A stretch of DNA of 7,396 nt from Planctomycetota bacterium (GCA_023430365.1 JAEZAS010000396.1:1-7396), one strand, 5' to 3'. Shown: positions 1 to 6,178, counted from the first letter of the stretch. The notes: a model not told the origin generated them from the letters alone. Made by a program: numbers and translations.

Positions 1-90
1 CTGAATTCTGGCGAATTCAGCTACTTCTTGTTGTGGTCCAATTGCGGGACGGTCGGCACACGGCATGATGCCGACTACTTTGGCTTTGCG
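1..90 (-). repeat. REP-like double-hairpin element, copy 1
   Basis: Read on the minus strand, this copy has GTAG (78-75) leading into a hairpin with arms 69-75 and 52-58 (GTCGGCA/TGCCGAC, 10-nt loop). About 28 nt later a second GTAG (24-21) leads into a perfect 8-bp hairpin, arms 13-20 and 1-8 (CTGAATTC/GAATTCAG, loop of 4). A second copy in the same orientation lies at 640-733. GTAG followed by an imperfect palindrome is the known signature of REP elements mobilised by RAYT transposases, but no such transposase is in this window. The two hairpins differ in sequence, so the unit resembles a compound (BIME-like) element. It may extend left of the window. It also supplies the stop codon of the gene at 75-548 and may act as that gene's 3' end. 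Confidence 0.75.
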
Positions 91-548
91 AGCGATTGAA
101 AGGTGACGAGCAGGTGCGGGTGGTCGAGGCCGCGGAGGTTCGGCTGGCGGTTGAGGATGACCTGCTTCGCGGCGGACGGCGAGAGCGTGATTTTGGCCAG
201 GCGCTGGGCACTCCCGGTCAGGGTGTACGGCGTCTTATGCCAATGGAGCGGACTGCTGGCGATGGTTTTGCCGGCTTCGTCCTTCAGCTCAACTGCGAGG
301 TCGTCGATCGGAAGCGGCCGGCGTTTGTCCCCTTCCTCGGGTCGTTCGATGAGGGTGATCGTGACCGTGATTTGCTGCGGATCGAATTCAGCCGGCTGCT
401 GGTCGACGCGGACCAGGAAATGGTCGTCGAGTTCGGCGATGTCGTAGACACCGCACGGGCCAAACCGCACCGGAGGCTCCCGGCGGGCGGGTTCTTCGGT
501 GGCCAAAACCTGGCCGATCAAGAGCGGCAGGAGGAGCAGGCTGGGCAT
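75..548 (-). CDS. small secreted protein of unknown function
   Basis: I do not recognise the family of this 157-residue protein. It begins with a hydrophobic stretch, MPSLLLLPLLIGQVLA, followed by a polar, charged segment. This looks like a signal peptide cleaved after residue 16 (V-L-A), although the usual basic residues before the hydrophobic core are missing. The single cysteine (residue 32) is not in a lipobox, so it is not a lipoprotein. The mature part is rich in alternating hydrophobic and charged residues, for example ITVTITLIE and LAVELKDEAG, compatible with a small beta-sandwich domain in the periplasm or at the cell surface; that is inference. The start is well supported by a perfect AAGGAGG five bases upstream. 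The gene is monocistronic and lies between two copies of a REP-like element. Its last codons (AKPK then TAG) fall inside copy 1, so the C-terminus appears to be shaped by the repeat. Confidence 0.75.
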   Translation of the reverse strand: MPSLLLLPLLIGQVLATEEPARREPPVRFGPCGVYDIAELDDHFLVRVDQQPAEFDPQQITVTITLIERPEEGDKRRPLPIDDLAVELKDEAGKTIASSPLHWHKTPYTLTGSAQRLAKITLSPSAAKQVILNRQPNLRGLDHPHLLVTFQSLAKPK

Positions 549-553
549 GGGAG

Positions 554-560
554 CCTCCTT
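554..560 (-). promoter_or_regulatory. strong ribosome binding site of the secreted-protein gene
   Basis: The minus strand reads AAGGAGG, a full Shine-Dalgarno match, followed by five bases and ATG (548-546). It fixes the start of the small secreted protein. It is the strongest such site in the window; the thioesterase and the phosphorylase have none. Confidence 0.8.
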
Positions 561-639
561 GGCGGCGGAGTGGGTCTTGGTTGTAGGTAAGACGATGCTA
601 GAGACAGATCGGATTTCGTGGCGGTGGACAGTCTATTGT

Positions 640-733
640 CTGAATTCTGGCAAATTCAGCTACGAGGCTTGTGGCGAGGTCCACCTGCGGGGCGGTCGGC
701 ACACGGAGTGATGCCGACTACTCTGGCTTCGCG
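640..733 (-). repeat. REP-like double-hairpin element, copy 2
   Basis: This is a direct repeat of 1-90 with the same order of parts on the minus strand. GTAG (721-718) is followed by a 7-bp hairpin with arms 712-718 and 695-701, and GTAG (663-660) by the CTGAATT-type hairpin at 640-659. In the latter, the base pair nearest the loop is broken relative to copy 1. The arms, both GTAG tetramers and the flanking GCnAAGCCAnAG segment are conserved, while the linker between the hairpins varies in sequence and is 4 bases longer. This pattern, conserved structure with a diverged spacer, is typical of REP or BIME units. The copy lies upstream of the secreted-protein gene and ends about 15 bp before a strong plus-strand promoter. 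Confidence 0.75.
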
Positions 734-747
734 CCGGCCCGACATGC

Positions 748-776
748 TTGACATTTCCTAACCACTTCTTTATAAT
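748..776 (+). promoter_or_regulatory. perfect-consensus sigma70-type promoter
   Basis: TTGACA at 748-753 and TATAAT at 771-776 are separated by exactly 17 bases, matching the housekeeping sigma factor consensus at all 12 core positions. Transcription would begin near 783-785. No protein gene on the plus strand follows: the next gene rightwards, the thioesterase, is on the opposite strand and ends at 1151. The promoter therefore appears to serve a non-coding transcript. The match and spacing are seen directly; activity is inferred. An exact match by chance is unlikely in DNA this rich in G and C. Confidence 0.7.
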
Positions 777-782
777 TCACAC

Positions 783-1092
783 TACAAACCGCTTCACCCT
801 TCGCTGCCGCTGGGCGGTGTGGGGCGGTCGTTGCTGCGCGCTTGGATCGAGAGCACCGGGCGGGACTGGGCTCGCAGCGGTGGCCTGCCGTTGGGCGGCT
901 AGGGGTTGTTCTTTGCCAATTCGGTTGGATGAGGGGCGAGCGCAGGGGTTGTGAAAACCGGCGCTCGGAGGTGTTGTGAGAGGCGCGCGCAAGTGTTGTG
1001 AAAACCTGGCGGCCAAATCCAGCAACTCGTGGCCGGAGCGAGACTTCGCTCGATTTGGCCGCTAGCGCAAGGGGTTGTAAAACCCGGTGCGC
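783..1092 (+). ncRNA. candidate structured non-coding RNA (unclassified)
   Basis: This gene-free stretch lies directly downstream of a perfect promoter and holds several hairpins. The first is 823-838 pairing with 873-889: 16 pairs, one bulged base (886), and four G-U pairs that exist only in a plus-strand RNA. The second is 937-943 with 961-967 (CGAGCGC/GCGCTCG) around an inner GGTT/AACC stem. The third is 1009-1018 with 1053-1062 (perfect 10 bp) around a nested 6-bp hairpin. The fourth is 1065-1069 with 1088-1092 around an inner GGGTT/AACCC stem. Short reading frames across it have low-complexity, Arg/Pro/Ala-rich translations that differ in every frame and look non-coding. I could not match it to SRP RNA, RNase P RNA, tmRNA or 6S RNA by their known conserved cores. 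The 3' end is unknown: no hairpin with a T-run follows, so 1092 is only the end of the last clear stem. It could instead be a cluster of intergenic repeats. Confidence 0.4.
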
Positions 1093-1130
1093 GATGCGGT
1101 TGTTGGAGGGCTTGTGAGGTGTTGTATAAG
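901..1130 (+). repeat. degenerate array of GTTGTGAAAACC-like motifs
   Basis: The motif GTTGTGAAAACC occurs exactly at 948-959 and 995-1006. Related forms lie at 905 (GTTGTTC), 973 (GTTGTGAGAG), 1074 (GTTGTAAAACC), 1099 (GTTGTTGGAG) and 1121 (GTTGTATAAG). Starts 948, 973 and 995 are spaced 25 then 22 bases apart; starts 1074, 1099 and 1121 show the same 25 then 22 spacing. The two triplets are therefore offset by exactly 126 bases and align without gaps over about 50 bases at roughly two-thirds identity. This suggests an old duplication. The array stops near the 3' end of the minus-strand thioesterase gene. Confidence 0.55.
1009..1062. repeat. nested inverted repeat
   Basis: Perfect 10-bp arms GCGGCCAAAT (1009-1018) and ATTTGGCCGC (1053-1062) enclose a second perfect hairpin, GAGCGA (1036-1041) and TCGCTC (1046-1051), with loop GACT. 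It stands immediately before the GTTGTAAAACC hairpin at 1065-1092. It could be part of the candidate RNA, or the 3' untranslated part of the thioesterase transcript on the other strand. Confidence 0.6.
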
Positions 1131-1150
1131 GGGCGGGTGATGGCTTGTGG

Positions 1151-1612
1151 TTACGGGAGGGTGTTGCCGACGGTTTGTTCAAACCGGCCGATCGCCTGGC
1201 GGACGTCGAGCGGGATGACGACCGACTTCTGGTCGTGGTAGTCGAACGTCACGACGACCGATTCGCCGTCGGCCACGATGGCCTGCTGCTGGTGGCTGTA
1301 GATGGCGTGCACCATCTGCAGGCTGGTTCGGCCCAGGCGGGTGACCCGCCCGCCGATCGTAATGGTGTCGGGATAAAGAAGTTGCCGGCGGTAGTTGCAG
1401 GTGACGCTGGCCAGGATGGGCCCGAGCCGGTGGGCGGCGAGAAGCGGATCGAGCCCGCCTTGCTGCAGGTAGACAATGCGGACGGTCTCGAACCACCGCA
1501 GGTAAACCACATTGTTGACGTGGCCAAAGGCGTCCTGGTCGCCCCACTGGACTGGGACGGTAAACAGTGCGGGAAACTCCGCCAGCGCCGGGGGCCGAAC
1601 ATCGGAATTCAT
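1151..1612 (-). CDS. 4HBT/YbgC-like acyl-CoA thioesterase
   Basis: This 153-residue cytoplasmic protein belongs to the hotdog-fold 4-hydroxybenzoyl-CoA thioesterase family, which hydrolyses acyl-CoA or aryl-CoA thioesters. The defining motif is at residues 23-34, WGDQDAFGHVNN, and is followed by VYLRWFETVR. Asp27 matches the catalytic aspartate of the Pseudomonas 4HBT enzyme, and the His-Val-Asn-Asn variant is typical of the YbgC/FadM side of the family. The rest fits the hotdog strands: ASVTCNYRRQL with an acidic PDTITIGGRV, then TSLQMVHAIYS, then VADGESVVVTFDY. The length is normal. The frame stays open far upstream, but that part is antisense to the ABC ATPase, so I start at ATG 1612-1610, a few residues before the first conserved strand. 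No Shine-Dalgarno sequence precedes it; the upstream bases are pyrimidine-rich. The gene is divergent from the ABC operon across 261 bp. The substrate cannot be told from sequence. Confidence 0.88.
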   Translation of the reverse strand: MNSDVRPPALAEFPALFTVPVQWGDQDAFGHVNNVVYLRWFETVRIVYLQQGGLDPLLAAHRLGPILASVTCNYRRQLLYPDTITIGGRVTRLGRTSLQMVHAIYSHQQQAIVADGESVVVTFDYHDQKSVVIPLDVRQAIGRFEQTVGNTLP

Positions 1613-1858
1613 AGGAGGAGGCCTTGGGCAGGCGTAAATTCGAGACCCGTTGCCACTTAACTGTCGTAAGCCTATCGGGAGCGACGTCCGCCGGCCACTC
1701 GGCAACCCGCCGCTGGCTCGCAAGTGCCGAAGCCGGAACATTTTACCCCGCCTTCCCAGCTTGCGACGAATTGCGAGTCCGCCTGCGTAGCCCTGTTCAA
1801 GGCCCGCGCAATAACGGATAAATGTGTGTTGCGCACGAATGGGCGCGCCTGCGGGCAT

Positions 1859-1864
1859 AAGGAG
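1859..1864 (+). promoter_or_regulatory. ribosome binding site of the ABC ATPase gene
   Basis: AAGGAG lies nine bases before ATG 1874. It decides between this start and an in-frame ATG at 1724 that would add 50 residues unrelated to the ABC fold and without a comparable site. In the 261-bp divergent gap (1613-1873) I saw only weak promoter-like hexamers and report none. Confidence 0.75.
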
Positions 1865-1873
1865 TTTGCGCAT

Positions 1874-2605
1874 ATGTACGTACTGGAAACGCGTCAGGTC
1901 CGAAAGGTATTTGGCGAAGGCGAAGCCGCCGTTGAGGCGCTTCGTGGAGTGGACCTGGGCGTTCCGCCGGGAGAGATGCTGGCGATCATGGGTCGCAGCG
2001 GTTCCGGCAAGAGCACGCTGCTGACGCTGCTCGGCGGCGTTGATGTGCCCAGCAGCGGTCAGGTGCTGCTCGAGGACAAAGACCTCGCCAAGATGACCGA
2101 CGACCAGCGCACGCTCATTCGGCGGCAGCGGATCGGCTTCATTTTCCAAGCGTTCAATCTGCTTCCGATTCTGACAGCCGAAGAGAACGTGGCTCTGCCG
2201 CTGGAGCTCGACGGCATGTCGTCGGCCGAAGCCCGTCAGCGCGCGGTGGAAACGCTCGAGATGGTCGGCATGGCTGGGCGGCGGAAGCACATCCCCGGCA
2301 AACTCTCGGGTGGTGAGCAACAGCGTGTGGCAATCGCCCGAGCGCTCGCGATTCGCCCCGCGATCCTGCTGGCCGACGAACCGACCGGCAACCTCGACAG
2401 CGCGAACAGCAAGCGCGTGATGGCGATGCTGCGAGACCTGGTCGACCAGCACAATCAAACAATCGTCCTCGTCACGCATGACCCTGCTGTGGCGGAACAG
2501 GCCAATCGGGTGATCTACCTGGCTGACGGCCTGATCGAGCGAGAAGAAACGCATCAGATTCGCCGACCGACAGCACGTCCCTTGGCGGAGCATAGCACCC
2601 GGTGA
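1874..2605 (+). CDS. ABC exporter ATP-binding protein, MacB/LolD type
   Basis: This 243-residue ATPase powers the permease encoded just downstream. Motifs in order are: Walker A at 40-48 (GRSGSGKST, with Arg in place of the usual Pro), Q-loop Gln92 in [10 protein letters not shown], signature LSGGEQQR at 144-151, Walker B ILLADE at 164-169 with catalytic Glu169, D-loop around 172-175 (GNLD), and switch His202 in LVTHD. All catalytic residues are intact. The FNLLP after the Q-loop and the DEPTGNLDS block are typical of the LolD/MacB/FtsE-like group, which drives mechanotransmission exporters rather than importers. The domain starts within a few residues of Met1, and length matches the family. 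It acts at the inner face of the cytoplasmic membrane, presumably as a dimer. The last codons overlap the permease start by 4 nt (GTGA), indicating translational coupling. The cargo is unknown; no adaptor (MacA-like) gene is next to it. Confidence 0.93.
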   Translation: MYVLETRQVRKVFGEGEAAVEALRGVDLGVPPGEMLAIMGRSGSGKSTLLTLLGGVDVPSSGQVLLEDKDLAKMTDDQRTLIRRQRIGFIFQAFNLLPILTAEENVALPLELDGMSSAEARQRAVETLEMVGMAGRRKHIPGKLSGGEQQRVAIARALAIRPAILLADEPTGNLDSANSKRVMAMLRDLVDQHNQTIVLVTHDPAVAEQANRVIYLADGLIEREETHQIRRPTARPLAEHSTR

Positions 2606-5178
2606 GCCTCAATCAATACAGTCGCCGCGCGATGCGCGAGCGAATCGGCCGGACGACGTTTACCATCCTGAGCATCGTGATTGGCGTGGCCGCCGTGCTG
2701 GCGGTGATGCTGCTCACGGCGAGCACGCGCAGCGCCTACAAGGAGATGTTCGCCACCGTCACAGGAAAGGCGAAGCTCCAGGTCGTGGGGCTGGCGAACG
2801 CAAGTTTCCAAGGCGAAGTGCTGCCGGCGATCGACAAGGTGCCGGGCGTGAAGGCCGCGGTGCCCCTGCTCAATCGGCCAAGCAAATTGTTCTTCGGCGA
2901 GCGGCAGGTTCGGCTGTCGGTGCTGGGGATCGATCCGCAGCGCGACAAGGCGGTGCGCGATTACAAGGTGATCCAAGGTCGGGAGCTCGAAAAAGGAGAC
3001 GAGCTGCTGCTCGACGAGGAGTTTGCCCGGCAGATCGGCGCGAAAGTCGGCGACGAGGTGAAGCTGTCGGTGCAGCGTGGTCTGCGCGAGGTCAAGATTG
3101 TCGGCTTGGTTCGCCCCGAAGGTGGCGGCACGCTGCGGCAGGCGGCGCTTGTGTTCATGCCGATCGACCGCGTGCAGGCATTGATGAACTATCGCGCCAA
3201 GCGCGACTACATCGACACGATTCAGATCGTGCTGGACGACAATGCGGACGCCGCCGTCGTGCAGGACAAGATCGCCGATGTGCTGCCGAACGATTTGAAG
3301 ATCGAACCGCCAGCCTCGAGTTCGCAGCTCATGCAGCAGACCATGCTCTCCAGCGAGCAAGGCCTGTGGCTGGCGACCGCCTTCATGCTGCTAATGGGCG
3401 CGTTCATCATCTTGAACACGTTCCTGATGAATCTCGGCGAGCGTCGCCGCCAATTGGCGATCATGCGTGCAATTGGCGCCACGCGCTGGCAGCTCACGGG
3501 CATGCTGGTCAAAGAAGCGTTGTTCCTGGGAGCGATCGGCACGGTGATCGGCATTGGTGCGGGACTCGGTCTCGCCTATCTGGCGAACAACGTGCTCGCA
3601 ACGGCTTTGGAAGCGACGCTGCCTGCGATTCGTGAGGTAATGACCTGGCAGCCGTTCTTCTACGCCGTGGTGTTGGGCTTTGGCATCTCGCTGATGGGAG
3701 TGCTCATTCCTGCGTGGCGGGCGGGGCAAGTGTCGCCGCTGGAAGGGATGTCGCAGATCACGCGCGAGGACATGTCGAACATGCCGATGCCGTACATCGT
3801 GCTCGGTTTTCTGTGCATGATCGCGGGAGCCGTGATCGTTTACATGGGCATCGTCGGACATATCTCGATCTATGCCCCGCGATATGGCGCGATTCTGCTG
3901 CTGCTGGGCGCGGGAGCGGGCCTGGTGCCGCTGATCCTCAAGCCGTTCAGCTGGCTGATTTCGAAGATGCTCGAATTCGGGGCCCGGGTGGAAAGCTCAC
4001 TGGCTTTGCGGCAGGTGCTGCGACATCGGGTGCGCACATCGCTAACCGTGTTCGTCTTGTTCCTCGCGGGTTGTGCGGGAGTAGCGCTGGCGAACTCGCT
4101 GCTCGACAACGTGAAGGATGTGAAGGACTGGGCCGACGTGGCCATTGCCGGCGACTTCATCATTCGCTCGATGATGCCCGACATGGGCAGCGGTACGGCT
4201 CCCGACCTGCCGCCCGAGCTGGGCGATGATCTGAAGAAACTGACTCGGATCAAAAGCCTGGAGGACACGGCGTTCATCCAGGTGACGATCCCGTCGAAAA
4301 ACATTGGTGGGCTCGCGCCCTCGCAGGAGACCGACGCCGACAGCCTGATGGCGGTCGCGATCGCTCGCAGCATGGACGGGAACAATCCGCCGGCGTTCGA
4401 TCTGGTGGAAGGTAATCCCGAGACGCTACGGCAGCAGATGCACGACGGCGGTGTGGTGATCGGTACGGTGCTCGCCCAGCGGCTGGGAATGAAGATCGGC
4501 GACACATTGCCGATGGAGACGGTCGAGGGAGTGCAGCAACTGCCGATCGTCGGCGTGACGAACGAGTACATGGTCGGCGGCCTCGCGGTGCACATGCAGC
4601 GCGACTACGCCGAGAAATTGCTGGGCCTTGAAGGAGTCGACGGCTACATCATCCGCGCCAATCCGGAAGACCTCGAAGCTCTCAAGGCGGAGCTTCAGCC
4701 GATCACGGACAAGTACGGAGTGCTGCTGCACAGCAAGGCGGAGCTGAACCAGCGGATCGACGCGATGGTGTCGGGAATCGACGGGGCCCTGTGGGTGCTG
4801 ATCATCCTGGGCTTCGTGATCGCAGCTTTCGGCGTGGTGAACACGTTGACGATGAACGTACTGGAACAGACGCGCGAGCTGGGCATGCTGCGGATCGTCG
4901 CGATGACGAAGAAGCAAGTGCGGACGACGATCATCATCCAGGCCCTGATCATCGGCGCCGTCGGCATCTTGCCGGGCGTCGCTGCGGGGATTGGCAGCGC
5001 GTATGTGATGAACTTCGCGATGATGCCCTCGATGGGACATCCGGTGGAGTTCAACATCCACACCAGCCTGCTGGTGAGCTCGCTGATCGGATCGCTCGTG
5101 GTGGTGCTGCTCGCAGCCTACTTGCCGGCGAGACGGGCGACGCGGATTAACGTCGTCGAAGCGCTGCACTACGAGTAA
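2602..5178 (+). CDS. FtsX/MacB-like ABC exporter permease, double-domain, ten helices
   Basis: This 858-residue inner-membrane permease partners the preceding ATPase. Predicted helices are near 20-40, 255-278, 307-330, 353-370, 398-417, 429-452, 480-501, 729-751, 777-800 and 822-841. The plan is thus two FtsX modules (helices 1-4 and 7-10), each with a large extracytoplasmic domain after its first helix (about 41-250 and 502-728), joined by two extra helices. The helix 2-3 loops carry the FtsX-type cytoplasmic signature (ERRRQLAIMRAIGATRWQ and QTRELGMLRIVAMTKKQ). Each module ends in the usual proline/arginine block (IPAWRAGQVSPLEGM and LPARRATRINVVEAL). MacB itself has four helices and one module; this layout matches the larger exporters of lipids, lipoproteins or peptides seen in Gram-positives and several other phyla. 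The start is GTG, overlapping the ATPase stop. No fusion partner, outer-membrane channel or substrate gene adjoins it, so the cargo is unknown. Confidence 0.92.
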   Translation: MSLNQYSRRAMRERIGRTTFTILSIVIGVAAVLAVMLLTASTRSAYKEMFATVTGKAKLQVVGLANASFQGEVLPAIDKVPGVKAAVPLLNRPSKLFFGERQVRLSVLGIDPQRDKAVRDYKVIQGRELEKGDELLLDEEFARQIGAKVGDEVKLSVQRGLREVKIVGLVRPEGGGTLRQAALVFMPIDRVQALMNYRAKRDYIDTIQIVLDDNADAAVVQDKIADVLPNDLKIEPPASSSQLMQQTMLSSEQGLWLATAFMLLMGAFIILNTFLMNLGERRRQLAIMRAIGATRWQLTGMLVKEALFLGAIGTVIGIGAGLGLAYLANNVLATALEATLPAIREVMTWQPFFYAVVLGFGISLMGVLIPAWRAGQVSPLEGMSQITREDMSNMPMPYIVLGFLCMIAGAVIVYMGIVGHISIYAPRYGAILLLLGAGAGLVPLILKPFSWLISKMLEFGARVESSLALRQVLRHRVRTSLTVFVLFLAGCAGVALANSLLDNVKDVKDWADVAIAGDFIIRSMMPDMGSGTAPDLPPELGDDLKKLTRIKSLEDTAFIQVTIPSKNIGGLAPSQETDADSLMAVAIARSMDGNNPPAFDLVEGNPETLRQQMHDGGVVIGTVLAQRLGMKIGDTLPMETVEGVQQLPIVGVTNEYMVGGLAVHMQRDYAEKLLGLEGVDGYIIRANPEDLEALKAELQPITDKYGVLLHSKAELNQRIDAMVSGIDGALWVLIILGFVIAAFGVVNTLTMNVLEQTRELGMLRIVAMTKKQVRTTIIIQALIIGAVGILPGVAAGIGSAYVMNFAMMPSMGHPVEFNIHTSLLVSSLIGSLVVVLLAAYLPARRATRINVVEALHYE

Positions 5179-5217
5179 AGCAGCTGGCGAAACGCTGGCG
5201 ATTGCGATCGAAAACAG

Positions 5218-5239
5218 CCGGAGGCAAACCTGCCTCCGG
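5218..5239 (-). terminator. hairpin between convergent operons, probable terminator
   Basis: Perfect 9-bp arms CCGGAGGCA (5218-5226) and TGCCTCCGG (5231-5239) enclose the loop AACC. It lies 39 bp after the permease stop and 23 bp after the phosphorylase stop. Read on the minus strand the stem is followed by CTGTTTTCG, a short T-run, so it suits the hopanoid operon as an intrinsic terminator. On the plus strand no T-run follows, so it may end ABC transcripts less well or by another mechanism. Confidence 0.7.
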
Positions 5240-5262
5240 GCCAGTCCCGCGAGTGGAGCTTT

Positions 5263-6159
5263 CTACTCTGCAGGCGGACTCGGGTTATCGGCAACAGCTT
5301 CCTGAGCGGGCAATTGCTCGATCATTCCGGCCAGGAACTTGGCCAGGCGGTCGCTCGACTTGAGGGCCATCCCGCGCAAGTCCCACAGGTCCTTGGCAGC
5401 GGTCGGTCGGCTGAAGATCGCTCCCGCTGCAGCCCCCAGTTTGCCCGCCATCGTCTTCTGGCGCATCAGGCGGTCGATCTCCGGCGGCAGCGTGTCGTCG
5501 ACCGCGTCGGTGATGATTCGCACCGCAATCAGCGGCGTCTGCTTTTGCCGACAGACGTTGGTGATGGCGAAGGTCTCCATGTCGCAGGCAATCGCCGCGT
5601 GTTGCTCGCCGAGGCGGCGCTTGTCCTCTTCCGTGCGAACGATCTCATCGACGGTGACGAGCTTGCCCGCATGCACACCGCGGGCAGTGGCCAGCCACTG
5701 AGGATCGCATTGCAACCCGATGGCAAAGGACTCGCCCGCAGAGCTAGTCACCTTGTCGACCAGCAGCAGGTGCCCGGGACGAACGTCGTCGTGCAGACCT
5801 CCTGCAAACCCCGCCGAGATCACCCACCGCGGCTGATGAAAGTCGATCACGTCGGCGGCGACCTTGGCAGCCGACTTTTGACCGGCGCCCGTATTGGCGA
5901 CAACCACCGCCTTGCCGCCTAGAAAGCCTGTATGCTCGAGCGAGTCGCCCAGCTTGACCGCTTGGGCATTGCTCAGCAGATCCACCAGCCCCGCAGATTC
6001 GATCGGCAAGGCGAAGAATACCGCCACATCGCAACTGACCGCGTCCTCGCCCGCTTCTTCGGCGTTTCGCGGCCGAGTGAGCATCTCACTCGCCGTTTCG
6101 CGCAGCGTCTGCTCAGCCGTCTGGCGGAGATAGTTCGAAACTAGCCAGCGAAGCATCAT
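5263..6159 (-). CDS. hpnG: HpnG-like hopanoid-associated nucleoside phosphorylase
   Basis: This 298-residue cytoplasmic protein belongs to the PNP/UDP phosphorylase family. By context it should act on adenosylhopane, releasing adenine to give the ribosyl-hopane intermediate of C35 hopanoids. Family landmarks are strand one at 45-58 (VAVFFALPIESAGL), the glycine-rich turn SAGFAGGL at 115-122, the ribose-binding DME at 193-195 (ACDMETFAI; compare DMES in related enzymes), and the catalytic aspartate Asp218 in RIITDAVDD. All key residues are present. It follows hpnH by 39 bp on the same strand, the known order of steps. The start is ATG 6159, directly followed by a second ATG; neither has a Shine-Dalgarno site. 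About 40 residues precede the core, beginning with an amphipathic-looking MMLRWLVSNYLRQTAEQ, which is longer than usual and may touch the membrane. Without hpnH one could only call it an MTA/SAH-nucleosidase-like protein; family certain, substrate inferred. Confidence 0.82.
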   Translation of the reverse strand: MMLRWLVSNYLRQTAEQTLRETASEMLTRPRNAEEAGEDAVSCDVAVFFALPIESAGLVDLLSNAQAVKLGDSLEHTGFLGGKAVVVANTGAGQKSAAKVAADVIDFHQPRWVISAGFAGGLHDDVRPGHLLLVDKVTSSAGESFAIGLQCDPQWLATARGVHAGKLVTVDEIVRTEEDKRRLGEQHAAIACDMETFAITNVCRQKQTPLIAVRIITDAVDDTLPPEIDRLMRQKTMAGKLGAAAGAIFSRPTAAKDLWDLRGMALKSSDRLAKFLAGMIEQLPAQEAVADNPSPPAE

Positions 6160-6178
6160 GGCGATCAGACCGGGGGAC

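Noticed and set aside
96..590. Plus-strand frames of 164 and 114 codons over the secreted-protein gene
   Set aside because: They are shadows of the minus-strand gene, which has a signal peptide and a perfect ribosome binding site; their translations show no domain.
1..733. Insertion sequence or composite transposon formed by the two direct copies
   Set aside because: No transposase lies between the copies, there are no target-site duplications, and the copies have the hairpin structure of REP elements rather than IS ends.
783..1092. SRP RNA, RNase P RNA, tmRNA or 6S RNA
   Set aside because: The conserved cores of the first three (such as the GGAAGGAAGC tetraloop region of SRP RNA) are not present, and I found no single long closing stem with a central bubble as in 6S RNA.
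901..1130. CRISPR array
   Set aside because: The repeated motif is only about 12 bp, it is degenerate, the intervals are too short and uneven, and no cas gene is present.
718..1182. Open 154-codon frame on the minus strand across the gene-free region
   Set aside because: The translation is low-complexity and rich in Pro, Arg, Ser and Ala. It has no domain, runs through repeats and hairpins, ends in the REP flank, and overlaps the 3' end of the thioesterase gene in another frame.
1650..1678. TTGCCA-N17-TATCGG as a promoter of the ABC operon
   Set aside because: The -10 element matches at only three positions, and such partial matches are expected by chance in 261 bp.
1724..1873. In-frame upstream ATG adding 50 residues to the ABC ATPase
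   Set aside because: The extra residues match nothing in the ABC fold, and AAGGAG is correctly placed only for the ATG at 1874.
1613..2593. N-terminal extension of the thioesterase frame to 480 residues
   Set aside because: The extension lies antisense to the ABC ATPase, whose motifs are complete. The family needs only about 150 residues, beginning near 1612.
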